A stretch of DNA of 64,000 nt from Enterobacter cloacae (GTDB taxonomy: Bacteria; Pseudomonadota; Gammaproteobacteria; Enterobacterales; Enterobacteriaceae): NCBI GenBank assembly GCA_014169315.1, contig AP022133.1, positions 1,426,001 through 1,490,000 of the forward strand, written 5' to 3'. The notes beneath the pieces were generated by a model, which saw only the letters and a program-made list of their open reading frames with translations, was not told where the DNA came from and made no database searches. This document shows positions 27,957 through 38,285 of the stretch, piece after piece. Position numbers and translations under genes: made by a program. Each line of letters begins with the position of its first letter. The stretch's first letter is position 1.

Positions 27957-29533
27957 CAGGAATTCTTCTCCTGCGGTTTCACCGCCGTCGTGGTCTGAGG
28001 GACCTGGATCAGCACGCTCGGCGTCGTATGGGTTTCACGCATAAGCTGCATCAACGTATCTTCACCAGGAATGCCGTCCACATGCAGGTTCATTTTTTGC
28101 TGGAACTCGCGAGTGCGTTTCATCATCTCCGCCGTCCAGCTCCGGGAATGTGTTTCGGGCTGGGCGAGCACCTGGCTTAATTGCTGATCGAGCCAGGTCA
28201 TATCTTTGCTGTCACTGGCGGTACTGATGGCGTTTTTACCCTCCGGCGTCAGGCGATGCAGCTGCGTATAATTGCCGGTCGCATGCTGACTGAACCAGTT
28301 ACGGCTCACCTGCCAGGTGCGGTTGTTCATCAGCAGATCGATTGAATTGTCCCCGACGCGGGCGACGACGGCATAGTTAAGATGACCGCCCGTTTTCAGT
28401 TCACTGATCCACGGATAACCTTCATGCGCCAGTGCGTCCGGTGAGGCATTCCCCTGTTTACACATCAGGTTTACCTTCGCGGCGTTCTGACACAATGCTT
28501 CTTCTGCCGAGGTGTCATACCCCCAAATTAAGTAAAGCTGGTGCATCGCATCCGCCTGATTGACCATTTCGTTGTCGATAACCGGTACCACGGGGCGGAC
28601 TGCGCCCGGCGTCTGGTGTTTCCAACTGGCCGGAACGGGTAGCCGGATGGGAAGTCTTGCATTCACAGAAGCGGTCAAATACCAGCCGCAGGCCGCGAAC
28701 AGCACAGAGGCCAATAATCCAGTGGTTGCCAGGCGCTTACCGTGGTTTTTTGCCGGCAGGATCTCACCGGCTGCCAGGCGCAAATGGCGCGCGCCGACAC
28801 TCTCCGCGCGTTCCGTCCACGCCGCCAGCATCGACAGATGTGCCAGCTCATTCAACTGGATGATGTTTCCCTTTGTCAGCGCATGCATTTTGCGTACGCG
28901 TGCCGCGGGTAACGGGGCGTGTTCGCACCCGTGTTCTTCACACTGCGCCTGCACATAGCTGAGATATTCGCGGCAGGTCAGGGGGCGTAAAGTATGACGG
29001 GTATGGATGTATTCCCGCAGTTCAGGTTGTTGCATCAGCGCGGTGTCCTGATCGGCAGAACCCATCAGCACGACGGACAACCGGAAATCCAGCTCCCGGG
29101 CGCGCGTGAGCAGCATCCCCAGTACTTCCCGGCAGTTATCTTTCATGGCTTCGCTGTGGGCGATCGTCAGGATTTTGGCTTTCGCTTTGCGTGAGGACGG
29201 CTCTTCCTGCCACTGGCGCAACACGGCATCCACCGCCTGAATACGGTTCTTGCTCTCTTTTGTTCCCGGGCTGAGTTTGTACAGCAGGCTACTGGCACTC
29301 AGTTTAGGAAAGGCATTAATGGAAAGTACGGCACTGTTGCTGGTTTTCAGCACGTCGCTGAACGAGTCCAACAGATGACTGTCATGATAAAAAAGCCCGG
29401 TGATCCCCGCCTGTTGGGTTTTCTCTTTCAGCAGGTTAAACACGTCCTGATGATAAGGCACCAGAAAATCCCCGGATAATCGGGTGATCTTCCTGAAAGG
29501 CGGATGTTTAAAACAAAAGTGGCTCTGATACAT
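27956..29533 (-). CDS. gspA: GspA/ExeA-like protein with degenerate ATPase domain
   Basis: Type II secretion assembly protein of 525 residues. The order matches ExeA/GspA: a cytoplasmic AAA-type domain (about 1-250, opening MYQSHFCFKHPPF), one membrane helix near 268-285 (LLASVLFAACGWYL), a periplasmic domain, and a C-terminal peptidoglycan-binding repeat (REFQQKMNLHVDGIPGEDTL). The Walker A loop expected near residue 45 is replaced by GLFYHDSHLLDSF, and the Walker B region reads AKILTIAHSEAM rather than a DEAQ form. So ATP binding looks lost, although peptidoglycan binding is kept. The C-terminal part resembles K-12 GspA. Confidence 0.82.
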   Translation of the reverse strand: MYQSHFCFKHPPFRKITRLSGDFLVPYHQDVFNLLKEKTQQAGITGLFYHDSHLLDSFSDVLKTSNSAVLSINAFPKLSASSLLYKLSPGTKESKNRIQAVDAVLRQWQEEPSSRKAKAKILTIAHSEAMKDNCREVLGMLLTRARELDFRLSVVLMGSADQDTALMQQPELREYIHTRHTLRPLTCREYLSYVQAQCEEHGCEHAPLPAARVRKMHALTKGNIIQLNELAHLSMLAAWTERAESVGARHLRLAAGEILPAKNHGKRLATTGLLASVLFAACGWYLTASVNARLPIRLPVPASWKHQTPGAVRPVVPVIDNEMVNQADAMHQLYLIWGYDTSAEEALCQNAAKVNLMCKQGNASPDALAHEGYPWISELKTGGHLNYAVVARVGDNSIDLLMNNRTWQVSRNWFSQHATGNYTQLHRLTPEGKNAISTASDSKDMTWLDQQLSQVLAQPETHSRSWTAEMMKRTREFQQKMNLHVDGIPGEDTLMQLMRETHTTPSVLIQVPQTTTAVKPQEKNS

Positions 29534-29916
29534 AACGATTTACCGTCTCTGATTAGGAATATACCCGTCACACTCCAGGTCGCAGGTGCGTTGGCTGCGT
29601 TCGCTCACCCGGGTCACATAGTTTTCTATGCGTCCGGGGATTCGCTCGCTTGCCGTCTGCCTGCAACCCGAATTATTTAGGGCATAGCAACAGGACGTGA
29701 AAGTAAGGTAAGCACCGGAAATGGTCAATTTGCACACAGGGTAAAAATATCTTCCTGGTGAGCCCTAACATCTGGTTTTTATACGGTCAATATTTTTCTT
29801 TATGAAAGTTGGTGGCAAAGTCAGTGGTCGCATTCGGGGCGGGTAATTACTATTTCCTCACATATTGGCGCAGTACGACGCTGCTTATTTTTGCTTTGCT
29901 AAAGGCCAGGTGAAAA
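29534..29916. promoter_or_regulatory. Divergent control region of gspAB and gspC-O
   Basis: A 383-base gap between two divergent secretion operons. About a third is the ERIC element; the rest (29689-29916) is AT-rich and should hold the gspC promoter, and probably the gspA promoter unless it lies within the ERIC. I see no clear operator. Confidence 0.6.
29561..29688 (-). repeat. ERIC element upstream of gspA
   Basis: A 128-base ERIC element in the opposite orientation to the one at 11514: CTGCAACCCGAATTATTTAG at its right end and GTGCGTTGGCTGCGTTCGCT on the left align with that copy, and the centre is diverged (ATAGTTTTCTATG). It starts 28 bases from the gspA start codon. Confidence 0.9.
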
Positions 29917-30690
29917 ATGAGATTCTCATTTCTGTCACAGTGGATCACCACTTGTATTATGTTTGCGCTGCTGGTTTTCTGCGGTCAGCAAGGGTATATG
30001 ACGTTTAAAGATTATAAAAAAGTTACGAATAAGTTGGCTAATTCAGATGAACAGCCACTGAGAAAACGTACCGAAGAAAATACGTTTACACTTTTTACAG
30101 CGGCAGTGCGTCAGGATAATTTACCGGCTGCGGTAAAAGCCCCTCTGGCGGCGGAAATAGAAGGGATTGTCAGCAGTGACGATCCCTGGCTTTCCTTTGC
30201 TGTGATTAAAACGTCGGGTGGGCAGAAAAGCTATCGTGAAGGGGAATCGCTGTCTGGTTTTGGCGATGCTTATATTCAGGAGATCAATAAAGATAATGTG
30301 GTGGTTAATTATGAAGGTACTCCGCAGGTACTGGCATTAAAGCGTCCTGATTATTTTAAGGGCGGTGTTGAAAGCGGCCCGGTCGCTAAATCAACGAAAG
30401 ATGCCGGTGCTGATAGCGTACATCTGAATGATTATCTGGTGTTAAAACCCGTAATCGAAAAGGGCCAACTGGAAGGTTACAACATTAACCCAGGAAATGC
30501 GTCCGCTTTCTACAAGCATTCAGGGCTGCAAAAAGGGGACGTAGCGATAAAAGTGAATTCTGTCGATATGACCAATGAACGTGATGCAAAAACTATTGTT
30601 GCTAACTGGCCGAAAATGAAAGAAGCGGAGGTCGTCGTCAGACGTCACGCTCACCTTGAAAATATTCGGGTTAATGTTCTAAACAATTAA
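29917..30690 (+). CDS. gspC: Type II secretion protein GspC
   Basis: Inner-membrane component that links the GspLM/F platform to the secretin GspD and helps select substrates. A single helix lies near residues 8-27 (WITTCIMFALLVFCGQQ). The periplasmic homology region (about 75-150) contains VIKTSGGQKSYREGESLSG and VVVNYEGTPQVLAL. A C-terminal PDZ-type domain (about 178-257) shows NINPGNASAFYKHSGLQKGD. It is 257 residues; start after AGGTGAAAA. First gene of the 12-gene operon, 13 bases before gspD. Confidence 0.9.
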   Translation: MRFSFLSQWITTCIMFALLVFCGQQGYMTFKDYKKVTNKLANSDEQPLRKRTEENTFTLFTAAVRQDNLPAAVKAPLAAEIEGIVSSDDPWLSFAVIKTSGGQKSYREGESLSGFGDAYIQEINKDNVVVNYEGTPQVLALKRPDYFKGGVESGPVAKSTKDAGADSVHLNDYLVLKPVIEKGQLEGYNINPGNASAFYKHSGLQKGDVAIKVNSVDMTNERDAKTIVANWPKMKEAEVVVRRHAHLENIRVNVLNN

Positions 30691-30703
30691 CAAGTGTACA
30701 GAC

Positions 30704-32629
30704 ATGAAGAAATTTCCCTGGGCGTGCGTGGCGCTGACCGCATTGTCGTTATATTCGGGTTCGCTGTTCGCAGCTAACTTTAGCGCGAGTTTTAAAAATA
30801 CGGATATCCGCGAGTTTATCGATACGGTGAGCCGTAATTTAAATAAAACCATTCTGGTCGATCCCTCTGTTCAGGGAACGGTCTCGGTCAGAACCTACAA
30901 CGTGCTGACGGAAGATGAGTATTACCAGTTCTTCCTGAGCGTGCTCGATTTGTATGGTTTGTCGGTGATCCCGATGGATAACGGGATGGTGAAAGTCGTG
31001 CGTTCAAGCGTGGCGCGTACTGCCGGGGTTCCCGTTGCGGACAGCAAAAATCCGGGCAAGGGCGATGAGATAATCACCCGTGTGGTCAGGATGGAGAACG
31101 TCCCGGTACGTGAACTGGCTCCGCTACTGCGGCAGTTAAACGACGCCTCCGGAATCGGTAACGTCGTGCATTTTGAACCGTCAAACGTGCTGTTGCTGAC
31201 CGGTAAAGCCTCCGTGGTTAACCGCCTGGTCGATCTGGTACAGCGCGTCGACAAAGATGGCGTTCAGCGCCGTGAAATTGTGCCGCTGCACTATGCCTCG
31301 GCCAAAGCGCTTTCGGATATGTTGAATAACCTCAACAACGAAGAGCAGAAAGGGCAAAACGCACCGCAGCTGGCGACCAAAGTGGTGGCCGACGACGAAA
31401 CCAATAGCCTGGTGATCAGCGGCCCGGAAGATGCGCGCGCGCGAACCCGCTCGCTGATTGGCCAGCTCGACCGCGAACAGAGCAATGAGGGCAACACCCG
31501 CGTGTTCTACCTCAAATATGCCAATGCCAGCAAAGTGGTTCCGGTGTTAACCGGGATTGGCGAGCAGCTGAAAGATAAACCGGGCACGGCAAAAAGTAAA
31601 ACCGCGGCGGCGTCGACTGACCTGAATATTACCGCCGATGAATCGACCAACTCGCTGGTGATCACCGCGCAACCTAACGTGATGAATTCGCTGGAGAAGG
31701 TGATCGACAAACTCGATATCCGCCGTCCTCAGGTGCTGGTGGAGGCCATCATTGCTGAGGTTCAGGACGGTAATGGTCTGGATCTGGGCGTGCAGTGGAC
31801 CAGCAAGCACGGCGGCGTACAGTTTGGCTCTACCGGCCTGCCGATTAGCCAGATTAAAAATGGCACGATGAAAGGGGCGAGTTTTACCGGTCTGGCAACG
31901 GGCTTCTTTAACGGTGATTTCGGTGCGCTGATGACCGCGCTTTCGACCGATGGCAAAAACGACATTCTCTCCACGCCAAGCGTGGTGACGCTGGATAACA
32001 AAGAAGCGTCGTTTAACGTCGGTCAGGATGTGCCGGTACTTTCCGGTTCACAAACCACCAGCGGCGACAACGTCTTTAATTCTGTTGAGCGTAAAACTGT
32101 CGGTACTAAGCTCAAAATCGTGCCACAGATCAACGATGGCGACATGATCCATCTGAAGATCGAGCAGGAAGTCTCCAGCGTAGACAACAGTGCAACAGAA
32201 GATGCCAGCCTTGGCCCAACCTTCAACACCCGCACCATCAATAACGAAGTGATGGTACACAGCGGGCAGACGGTGGTGCTCGGCGGCCTGATGGAAAACG
32301 TCACCAAACAGTCGGTCTCCAAAGTGCCTCTGTTGGGGGATATTCCACTTGTCGGGCAGCTGTTCCGCTACACCTCGCAGGACACGGCGAAGCGTAACCT
32401 GATGGTCTTTATCCATACCACCGTACTGCGCGACGACGACAACTACAGCGCGGCCTCGAAAGAGAAATACGACCAGATCCGTGCTCGTCAACAGCAGCGC
32501 GTGGAAGAGAAAAAGCTGGGGATTATCGAGCCGTCAGATAACGCCGTTTTACCGGCATTCCCGGGCCAGGGTAGCACCACGGCGGTAAAAGCCAGCGCCT
32601 CCACGCCGCGTAACCCGTTCAAAGAGTAG
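30704..32629 (+). CDS. gspD: Type II secretion secretin GspD
   Basis: Outer-membrane channel through which folded substrates leave. It is 641 residues: signal peptide to about residue 24 (YSGSLFA, then [15 protein letters not shown]), periplasmic N0-N3 domains (about 25-300), and the secretin domain ending near 590 ([30 protein letters not shown]). A C-terminal tail (about 600-641) may be the pilotin-binding S-domain, but no gspS pilotin gene is in the window. RBS and 13-base gap follow gspC. Confidence 0.95.
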   Translation: MKKFPWACVALTALSLYSGSLFAANFSASFKNTDIREFIDTVSRNLNKTILVDPSVQGTVSVRTYNVLTEDEYYQFFLSVLDLYGLSVIPMDNGMVKVVRSSVARTAGVPVADSKNPGKGDEIITRVVRMENVPVRELAPLLRQLNDASGIGNVVHFEPSNVLLLTGKASVVNRLVDLVQRVDKDGVQRREIVPLHYASAKALSDMLNNLNNEEQKGQNAPQLATKVVADDETNSLVISGPEDARARTRSLIGQLDREQSNEGNTRVFYLKYANASKVVPVLTGIGEQLKDKPGTAKSKTAAASTDLNITADESTNSLVITAQPNVMNSLEKVIDKLDIRRPQVLVEAIIAEVQDGNGLDLGVQWTSKHGGVQFGSTGLPISQIKNGTMKGASFTGLATGFFNGDFGALMTALSTDGKNDILSTPSVVTLDNKEASFNVGQDVPVLSGSQTTSGDNVFNSVERKTVGTKLKIVPQINDGDMIHLKIEQEVSSVDNSATEDASLGPTFNTRTINNEVMVHSGQTVVLGGLMENVTKQSVSKVPLLGDIPLVGQLFRYTSQDTAKRNLMVFIHTTVLRDDDNYSAASKEKYDQIRARQQQRVEEKKLGIIEPSDNAVLPAFPGQGSTTAVKASASTPRNPFKE

Positions 32630-32642
32630 CAGGAGGTGCAAC

Positions 32643-34121
32643 GTGGACGAGCTGAGTAACGCGCTCTGTAGCAGTAGCTACGCAAAGGATAACGGCATCC
32701 TGTTTTACCAAAACGATGTCTATATTCGTGACGATGCGCCAGCGTTTGCCCTGCTGGAAATGCGCCGGGTGCTGGGGCGCGCCTTTATCCCGGTGATCCT
32801 GACGCCTGAGGCGTTCGAGGAGATGCTGGCAAAAATCTGGCAGCAAAGCAGCGGTGTGTCCCAACAGCTGGTGGATGACATGGATGCGGATATTGATCTC
32901 ATGGCGCTCACCGAGGAGATCCCCGATAACGAGGATCTGCTGGATAACGACGAAAACTCACCGGTGATCCGCCTGATTAACGCCATTCTCGGCGAGGCGG
33001 TGAAAGAGGGGGCATCGGATATTCATATCGAAACCTTCGAGCGCACGCTGAGCATCCGTTTTCGCGTCGACGGCGTGCTGCGCCCGGTGCTACAGCCTGC
33101 GCGCAAACTCGCGCCGCTGCTGGTGTCGCGTATCAAGGTGATGTCAAAACTGGACATCGCCGAAAAGCGTCTGCCGCAGGATGGTCGTATTTCACTGCGC
33201 ATTGGCCGCAAGGCGATCGATGTGCGTGTGTCGACCATTCCGTCACAGTATGGCGAGCGGGTGGTTATGCGCTTGCTCGATAAAAGTAACCTGAAGCCGG
33301 ATATTAATAAGCTCGGCCTGATTGACGAAGAGCTGGAGAGGTTAAAAGGACTGATTGACCGTCCGCACGGCATTATCCTGGTCACCGGGCCGACTGGCTC
33401 CGGGAAAAGTACCACCCTGTACGCCATTCTGTCGGCGCTTAACGGACACGAACGTAACATTCTGACCGTGGAAGACCCGATCGAGTATGAGCTGGAAGGG
33501 GTGGGGCAGACGCAGGTTAACCCGCGCGTGGACATGACCTTTGCCCGCGGGCTGCGCGCCATTTTGCGTCAGGACCCGGACGTGGTGATGATCGGCGAAA
33601 TTCGTGACGGGGAAACCGCGCAAATTGCGGTGCAGGCGTCGCTCACCGGTCACCTGGTCATGTCTACGCTGCACACCAACAGCGCCGCAGGGGCGATTAC
33701 CCGTTTGCGTGATATGGGTCTGGAGTCGTTTTTAATTGGATCATCGTTGCTCGGTGTCATTGCCCAGCGTCTGGTGCGTCGGCTGTGTACTCATTGCCGT
33801 ACCACCAGTCCGCTGGATGACAATGAAAAGGCACTGTTCAGCTTCATGGACACACCACCACACGCGATTTATCGCGCCGTGGGCTGCGAACATTGCCGTC
33901 AGAGTGGGTATCAGGGGCGTGCGGGTATCCACGAGTTTTTGGTTGTCGATACCGCCATGCGCCGGGCTATCCACGAAGATAAAGATGAAATGTCCATCGA
34001 AACGCAGCTCTTTAAGCAGGCCTACAGCCTGCGTGAAAACGGGCTGATGAAAGTCATCAACGGCGTGACCTCTCTGGAAGAGGTGATGCGCGTCACCGCC
34101 GAACGCGGAGGGGATGAGTAA
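32643..34121 (+). CDS. gspE: Type II secretion ATPase GspE
   Basis: Cytoplasmic hexameric ATPase driving pseudopilus assembly, 492 residues. Walker A is GPTGSGKST near residue 250, the Asp box is [14 protein letters not shown], Walker B is [16 protein letters not shown], and the His box is [12 protein letters not shown] tetracysteine zinc element (CTHC and CEHC, about 381-420) is present. It starts with GTG at 32643 behind a near-perfect AGGAGGTG. Its stop shares a base with the gspF start (TAATG). Confidence 0.95.
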   Translation: MDELSNALCSSSYAKDNGILFYQNDVYIRDDAPAFALLEMRRVLGRAFIPVILTPEAFEEMLAKIWQQSSGVSQQLVDDMDADIDLMALTEEIPDNEDLLDNDENSPVIRLINAILGEAVKEGASDIHIETFERTLSIRFRVDGVLRPVLQPARKLAPLLVSRIKVMSKLDIAEKRLPQDGRISLRIGRKAIDVRVSTIPSQYGERVVMRLLDKSNLKPDINKLGLIDEELERLKGLIDRPHGIILVTGPTGSGKSTTLYAILSALNGHERNILTVEDPIEYELEGVGQTQVNPRVDMTFARGLRAILRQDPDVVMIGEIRDGETAQIAVQASLTGHLVMSTLHTNSAAGAITRLRDMGLESFLIGSSLLGVIAQRLVRRLCTHCRTTSPLDDNEKALFSFMDTPPHAIYRAVGCEHCRQSGYQGRAGIHEFLVVDTAMRRAIHEDKDEMSIETQLFKQAYSLRENGLMKVINGVTSLEEVMRVTAERGGDE

Positions 34122-35329
34122 TGGCCCTCTACGCGTGGACGGCGACGGATGCGGCAGGTAAAACACGGCGCGGTACCCAGCAGGCCGAAGGGCAAAAGCA
34201 GGTTCGCCAGTGGCTGCGTGAGCAGAAGCTTATGCCCGTCAGCATCACCGAAACCCGGGAGAAAGCGGAGTCTGGCAAGGCGAAAACGGGCGCAAAGCTC
34301 TCCACGCCGGTGTTGTCGATGTTTACCCGTCAGCTGTCGACGCTGGTCAATGCCGCGCTGCCGCTGGAGAGCGCGCTGAAGGCCATTTCTAAGCAGACGG
34401 AAGATAAAAAGCTGGCGGCGATGGTGGTGGAGATCCGCGAGAAAGTCGTGGAAGGACACACCCTGTTCGACGCATTCAGCCAGTTTCCCCGCACCTTCGA
34501 CAAACTCTACTGTACGCTGGTGATGGCCGGTGAAAAAACCGGTCATCTGGGCGATGTGCTGGAAAAACTGGCGGAGTACAACGAGCAGCGCCAGAAGATG
34601 AAAAGCAAGCTGACGCAGGCAATGGTCTATCCGATTACGTTGACCGTTGTGGCCATCGCGGTGATCAGCATTTTGCTGGTGGCGGTGGTGCCGCAGGTGA
34701 TTGAACAGTTCACCCACATGAAACAGCAACTGCCCATTACCACCCGCACGCTGATTGCGGTGAGCGACTTCCTGCAGGCGTATGGCATTTACATTGTCGG
34801 CGTGTTGGGTGGTGGTTTCGTCGGCTTCAGGGCCTGGCTCAGAAATGCCAAAAACCGCTTCAAATGGAACAGCTGGCTGGTGAATGGTTCGCCGATCAAA
34901 AAGCTGGTGTGCGCCATCAACAGCGCCCGCTATATCCGCACGCTGAGTATTCTGCAGGCAAGCAGCGTGCCGCTGCTGGAAGGGATGTATATCGCGATGG
35001 ACGGTATCGAAAACCTTTATGCCCGGCAGGTGCTGGAGCAGGCGGCGGATACTGTGCGCCAGGGGGCATCATTATATGCGGCGCTGGAACAGGCGAGACT
35101 CTTTCCACCCACCATGTTGTATATGATTGCCTCCGGTGAAGAGAGCGGTGAATTAGGCAATTTAATGGATCGCGCGGCGGAAAACCAGGAATCGGCCTTA
35201 CAGCATCGCATTACATTAACACTGTCGGTATTTGAACCGGCGCTGGTGGTATCAATGGCGACGATTGTTTTATTCATCGTCCTGTCAATATTACAACCGC
35301 TTCTGCAACTTAATAATATGGTAGGTTAA
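34121..35329 (+). CDS. gspF: Type II secretion platform protein GspF
   Basis: Polytopic inner-membrane protein at the base of the pseudopilus, 402 residues. Two GspF domains (about 65-190 and 270-395) each carry the family pattern: FTRQLSTLVNAALPLESAL and ARYIRTLSILQASSVPLLEGM. Three membrane helices are expected near 170-190, 215-235 and 375-395. Start overlaps gspE by one base. Confidence 0.95.
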   Translation: MALYAWTATDAAGKTRRGTQQAEGQKQVRQWLREQKLMPVSITETREKAESGKAKTGAKLSTPVLSMFTRQLSTLVNAALPLESALKAISKQTEDKKLAAMVVEIREKVVEGHTLFDAFSQFPRTFDKLYCTLVMAGEKTGHLGDVLEKLAEYNEQRQKMKSKLTQAMVYPITLTVVAIAVISILLVAVVPQVIEQFTHMKQQLPITTRTLIAVSDFLQAYGIYIVGVLGGGFVGFRAWLRNAKNRFKWNSWLVNGSPIKKLVCAINSARYIRTLSILQASSVPLLEGMYIAMDGIENLYARQVLEQAADTVRQGASLYAALEQARLFPPTMLYMIASGEESGELGNLMDRAAENQESALQHRITLTLSVFEPALVVSMATIVLFIVLSILQPLLQLNNMVG

Positions 35330-35332
35330 ATC

Positions 35333-35782
35333 ATGGCTATAAAAAGAAAACACCTGGCTCACCAGGCGGGCTTCACATTGCTCGAATTAATGGTGGTCAT
35401 TGTTATTCTCGGTGTACTGGCGAGTATGGTGGTGCCTAATTTAATGGGTAACAAAGAAAAAGCGGATGCACAAAAAGCAACCAGCGATATTGTCGCCCTC
35501 GAAGGTTCTCTGGATATGTATAAGCTGGATAACCACCGCTATCCGACCACGGAGCAGGGGCTTCAGGCGCTGGTGACCAAACCTGAAATCGCGCCAGTTC
35601 CGAACGGTTACCGCGCAGATGGCTATATTCGCCGCCTGCCGCAGGACCCGTGGGGTAATGATTATCTGATGGTGAGCCCGGGTGAACATGGTGCGGTAGA
35701 TGTATTTTCCGCTGGTCCGGATGGTGAAGCAAATACTGCAGATGACATCACCAACTGGTCACTGGATAAAAAAGATAAATAA
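35333..35782 (+). CDS. gspG: Major pseudopilin GspG
   Basis: Main subunit of the pseudopilus, 149 residues. The prepilin site is HQAG cut before FTLLELMVVIVILGVLASMV at residue 13/14, with Glu at mature position 5. The C-terminal domain shows the GspG signature YPTTEQGLQALV and a Ca2+-binding-type loop near DPWGNDYLMVSPGEHG. The stop shares a base with the gspH start. Confidence 0.96.
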   Translation: MAIKRKHLAHQAGFTLLELMVVIVILGVLASMVVPNLMGNKEKADAQKATSDIVALEGSLDMYKLDNHRYPTTEQGLQALVTKPEIAPVPNGYRADGYIRRLPQDPWGNDYLMVSPGEHGAVDVFSAGPDGEANTADDITNWSLDKKDK

Positions 35783-36267
35783 TGAAAAAACAACGTGGCT
35801 TTACGTTGCTGGAAATTATTCTGGCGCTGGTGATATTTGCCAGTTGCGCCATGATGGTGGTGTCAACAATACCGTCACGCAGCGGTGCGGATATATTTGG
35901 CCAGCAATTAAAAGCCCTTGTTGATTATGGTTCAGACCGCGCCGTGATGGACGGAAATATCGTGGGTCTGGTACTGACGGCGGATAAGTATCAGCTGGTC
36001 ACGCCTGAAGATAAAAACGGCGAACGCCACTGGGTACCGTTATCCGCCGGACGGATTACCACCAACGGCGATTTTCCGGAAGAGATGCATGTTTCGCTTT
36101 CTCCACAGCGTCTGGCGGCGACGCCAGAGGCCGAACCGCAGGTGGTCTTTTTGCCTGATGGTGAGATCAGCCGCTTTACGCTGACGCTGCAAAGCTACGA
36201 CAAACAGCATCACTTTCGCGTGGTGTCGCAAGGTGCTGCCCCGGTATCGGTAGAGAACGATGACTAA
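35782..36267 (+). CDS. gspH: Minor pseudopilin GspH
   Basis: Minor pseudopilin of 161 residues. The leader is MKKQRG, cut before FTLLEIILALVIFASCAMMV; Glu at mature position 5 is present. The globular C-terminal domain is typical in length. It overlaps gspI by 8 bases. Confidence 0.92.
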   Translation: MKKQRGFTLLEIILALVIFASCAMMVVSTIPSRSGADIFGQQLKALVDYGSDRAVMDGNIVGLVLTADKYQLVTPEDKNGERHWVPLSAGRITTNGDFPEEMHVSLSPQRLAATPEAEPQVVFLPDGEISRFTLTLQSYDKQHHFRVVSQGAAPVSVENDD

Positions 36268-36640
36268 AGGCAAGGTTAAGCAACACGGGATGACGCTGCT
36301 GGAAGTGATGGTGGCGCTGGTCATCTTCTCCACCGCCGCGCTGGCGCTGATGAACTCGGTTTCCCTGAACGTACGCTTCACCCACGGTCTGGCCGATACG
36401 CTGCAGGCCAGTTGGGTCGCGGAAAACCAGCTCGCGGAAGCCCAGCTGACCAAAAGCGATTTCCCTGATGCCGAAGAGCAGGGAACGGAAATCATGGGGG
36501 GACGCAGCTGGAACTGGCGCAAACAGCGGGTGAAAACGGCCAACAACGGTTGGGCGAACACGATCCGCGTTTATGCGGAAGGCGATGAAAGCCAGCCAGT
36601 TATCGCGCTGCAGATCATCCCGCCGGGAGAGAGCAAGTGA
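36260..36640 (+). CDS. gspI: Minor pseudopilin GspI
   Basis: Minor pseudopilin of 126 residues, part of the GspH-I-J-K tip complex that starts pseudopilus growth. The leader is MTKGKVKQHG, cut before MTLLEVMVALVIFSTAALAL; mature position 1 is Met, as in other GspI proteins, and position 5 is Glu. It overlaps gspJ by 4 bases. Confidence 0.92.
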   Translation: MTKGKVKQHGMTLLEVMVALVIFSTAALALMNSVSLNVRFTHGLADTLQASWVAENQLAEAQLTKSDFPDAEEQGTEIMGGRSWNWRKQRVKTANNGWANTIRVYAEGDESQPVIALQIIPPGESK

Positions 36641-37263
36641 ATAAGACCCGACGCCAGCGAGGATTTACCCTGCTGGAGATCATGATTGCGCTGACCATTT
36701 TTGCGGTGATCAGCACCCTGGCCTGGCAAATCCTGGACGGGGCGATGCGCACCAGCTCGGCAACCGATGCCAGCGCGGCGAAGCTCAACCAGCTTCAGCG
36801 TGCCTGGAGCCTGATGGAGCGCGATTTTTTCCAGCTCCAGGCGCGTGCGCCGCGTAATGAACCGGATCTGTTTCGTCAGGATGGCGATGCCATTGAACTG
36901 ACGACCCTGAACGGGGTGAGTGGAACTGTTCAGCTGGAGCGCGTGCGCTGGCGGCTGGACGAAGGTCGCTTGTATCGGGATGTCTGGCCAGCCATTGATA
37001 GCCCTGCGGACGTCAAACCGGAAGAGGTGCCGATTGTCAGCGAGGTGAAATCACTGCAATGGCGCTTTTATCGCAACGGCTGGCTGAAAAGCTGGACGGA
37101 CAGTGCCCATCAACCGGATGGCGTGGAGCTGACGCTCACCATGGAAAACGGTGACACCTGGCGATGGGTGTTTACCACTCCCGGAGATAGGCCAGAGGCC
37201 TCTGTCAGCGCACCAAAAGAGAGAACAGATGCGCCAGCCCCGGCACCGGAAGTCAAACCATGA
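36637..37263 (+). CDS. gspJ: Minor pseudopilin GspJ
   Basis: Minor pseudopilin of 208 residues. The leader MNKTRRQRG is cut before FTLLEIMIALTIFAVISTLA. The C-terminal domain carries the GspJ-type WSLMERDFFQLQARAPR stretch, and the tail (ASVSAPKERTDAPAPAPEVKP region) is Pro/Ala-rich. It overlaps gspK by 4 bases. Confidence 0.92.
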   Translation: MNKTRRQRGFTLLEIMIALTIFAVISTLAWQILDGAMRTSSATDASAAKLNQLQRAWSLMERDFFQLQARAPRNEPDLFRQDGDAIELTTLNGVSGTVQLERVRWRLDEGRLYRDVWPAIDSPADVKPEEVPIVSEVKSLQWRFYRNGWLKSWTDSAHQPDGVELTLTMENGDTWRWVFTTPGDRPEASVSAPKERTDAPAPAPEVKP

Positions 37264-38270
37264 GGCGATCGTATAAACAGAAAGGGGTTGCCCTGTTAGT
37301 TGTGCTGATCCTGCTGGTCATGATGTCGGCACTGGCGGCCAAAATTAGCCAGCAGTTCTGCCGCAACCTGCAGAAAACCCACTATCAGGTGAGCCAGCAG
37401 CAGTTGCGCTGGGCGATGCAGGAGCAGGAAAAGGTGGTGAAAAACCGGCTGCAGACCGATGCCAGCGGTGAAAGCAAAGCGCTCGCGCCTGACGGTGACT
37501 GGCATCAGCCGCTGGAAACTCAGGGCGATGATTATACGGTGGTAAGCCAGGTGGAGGATGCGCAGGACTGCTTCAACGTTAATAACCTGCTTGCCGCAGA
37601 CAAGATTGCTCAGGGGCAAAATGCCCCCGCCGTACCGGAAAAACCGCGCAAGGAACAGATTGTCGAACACGTTTTGACGGACAGCGGTATCAGCCAGACC
37701 ACGGCCGAAGAGATCTATCTGCAGCTGGTGGATTACCTGGATGGCGATACGACGACGGCTAAAGAGGGAGCAGAGACGGATGCCTGGGCGGCTGTTGTGC
37801 CTGCCCGCCTGCCGGCAAACCAGATGATGCGCACCATTGCAGAGATAAAGCTGTTACCTGCGTTTCCCGCCGCAGCGTACCCGAAAGTGAGCAAGCTGTT
37901 ATGCGCGCTGCCGGACACGGCCAGCAAGGTGGATGTGAATACCCTTAAACCGGAACAGGCCGCCGTACTGGCCGCCATGTTTCCTGGAAAAATAAATGCA
38001 GATGATGCCGCTCGCCTGATCGCTTCGCGTCCTGAAACCGGCTGGGAAAGTATGGAAACGTTCAGCAAAGCGCTGGAACAGGCTTTCCCGCAGTTGAAAG
38101 ATGAGTTACCGCAGGTGGCAGAACAGCTCGCCATCAATAGTCGGTATTTCCGCGTCAACTATACCGGCAATACCGATGAGCTAACGCTTCGCGTGGTGAG
38201 CCAGCTTCAGGTGAATAACGAAGCGGGTGAAATTGTGACGTGGCAACGTCGTTACCGAATGATTGAATAA
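37260..38270 (+). CDS. gspK: Minor pseudopilin GspK
   Basis: Large minor pseudopilin that caps the tip, 336 residues. The leader MRRSYKQKG precedes VALLVVLILLVMMSALAAKI; as is normal for GspK, mature position 5 is not Glu (Val here). The C-terminal SAM-like helical region includes KVDVNTLKPEQAAVLAAMFPG. It is followed 15 bases later by gspL. Confidence 0.93.
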   Translation: MRRSYKQKGVALLVVLILLVMMSALAAKISQQFCRNLQKTHYQVSQQQLRWAMQEQEKVVKNRLQTDASGESKALAPDGDWHQPLETQGDDYTVVSQVEDAQDCFNVNNLLAADKIAQGQNAPAVPEKPRKEQIVEHVLTDSGISQTTAEEIYLQLVDYLDGDTTTAKEGAETDAWAAVVPARLPANQMMRTIAEIKLLPAFPAAAYPKVSKLLCALPDTASKVDVNTLKPEQAAVLAAMFPGKINADDAARLIASRPETGWESMETFSKALEQAFPQLKDELPQVAEQLAINSRYFRVNYTGNTDELTLRVVSQLQVNNEAGEIVTWQRRYRMIE

Positions 38271-38285
38271 GAAAAGTAGAACGCT

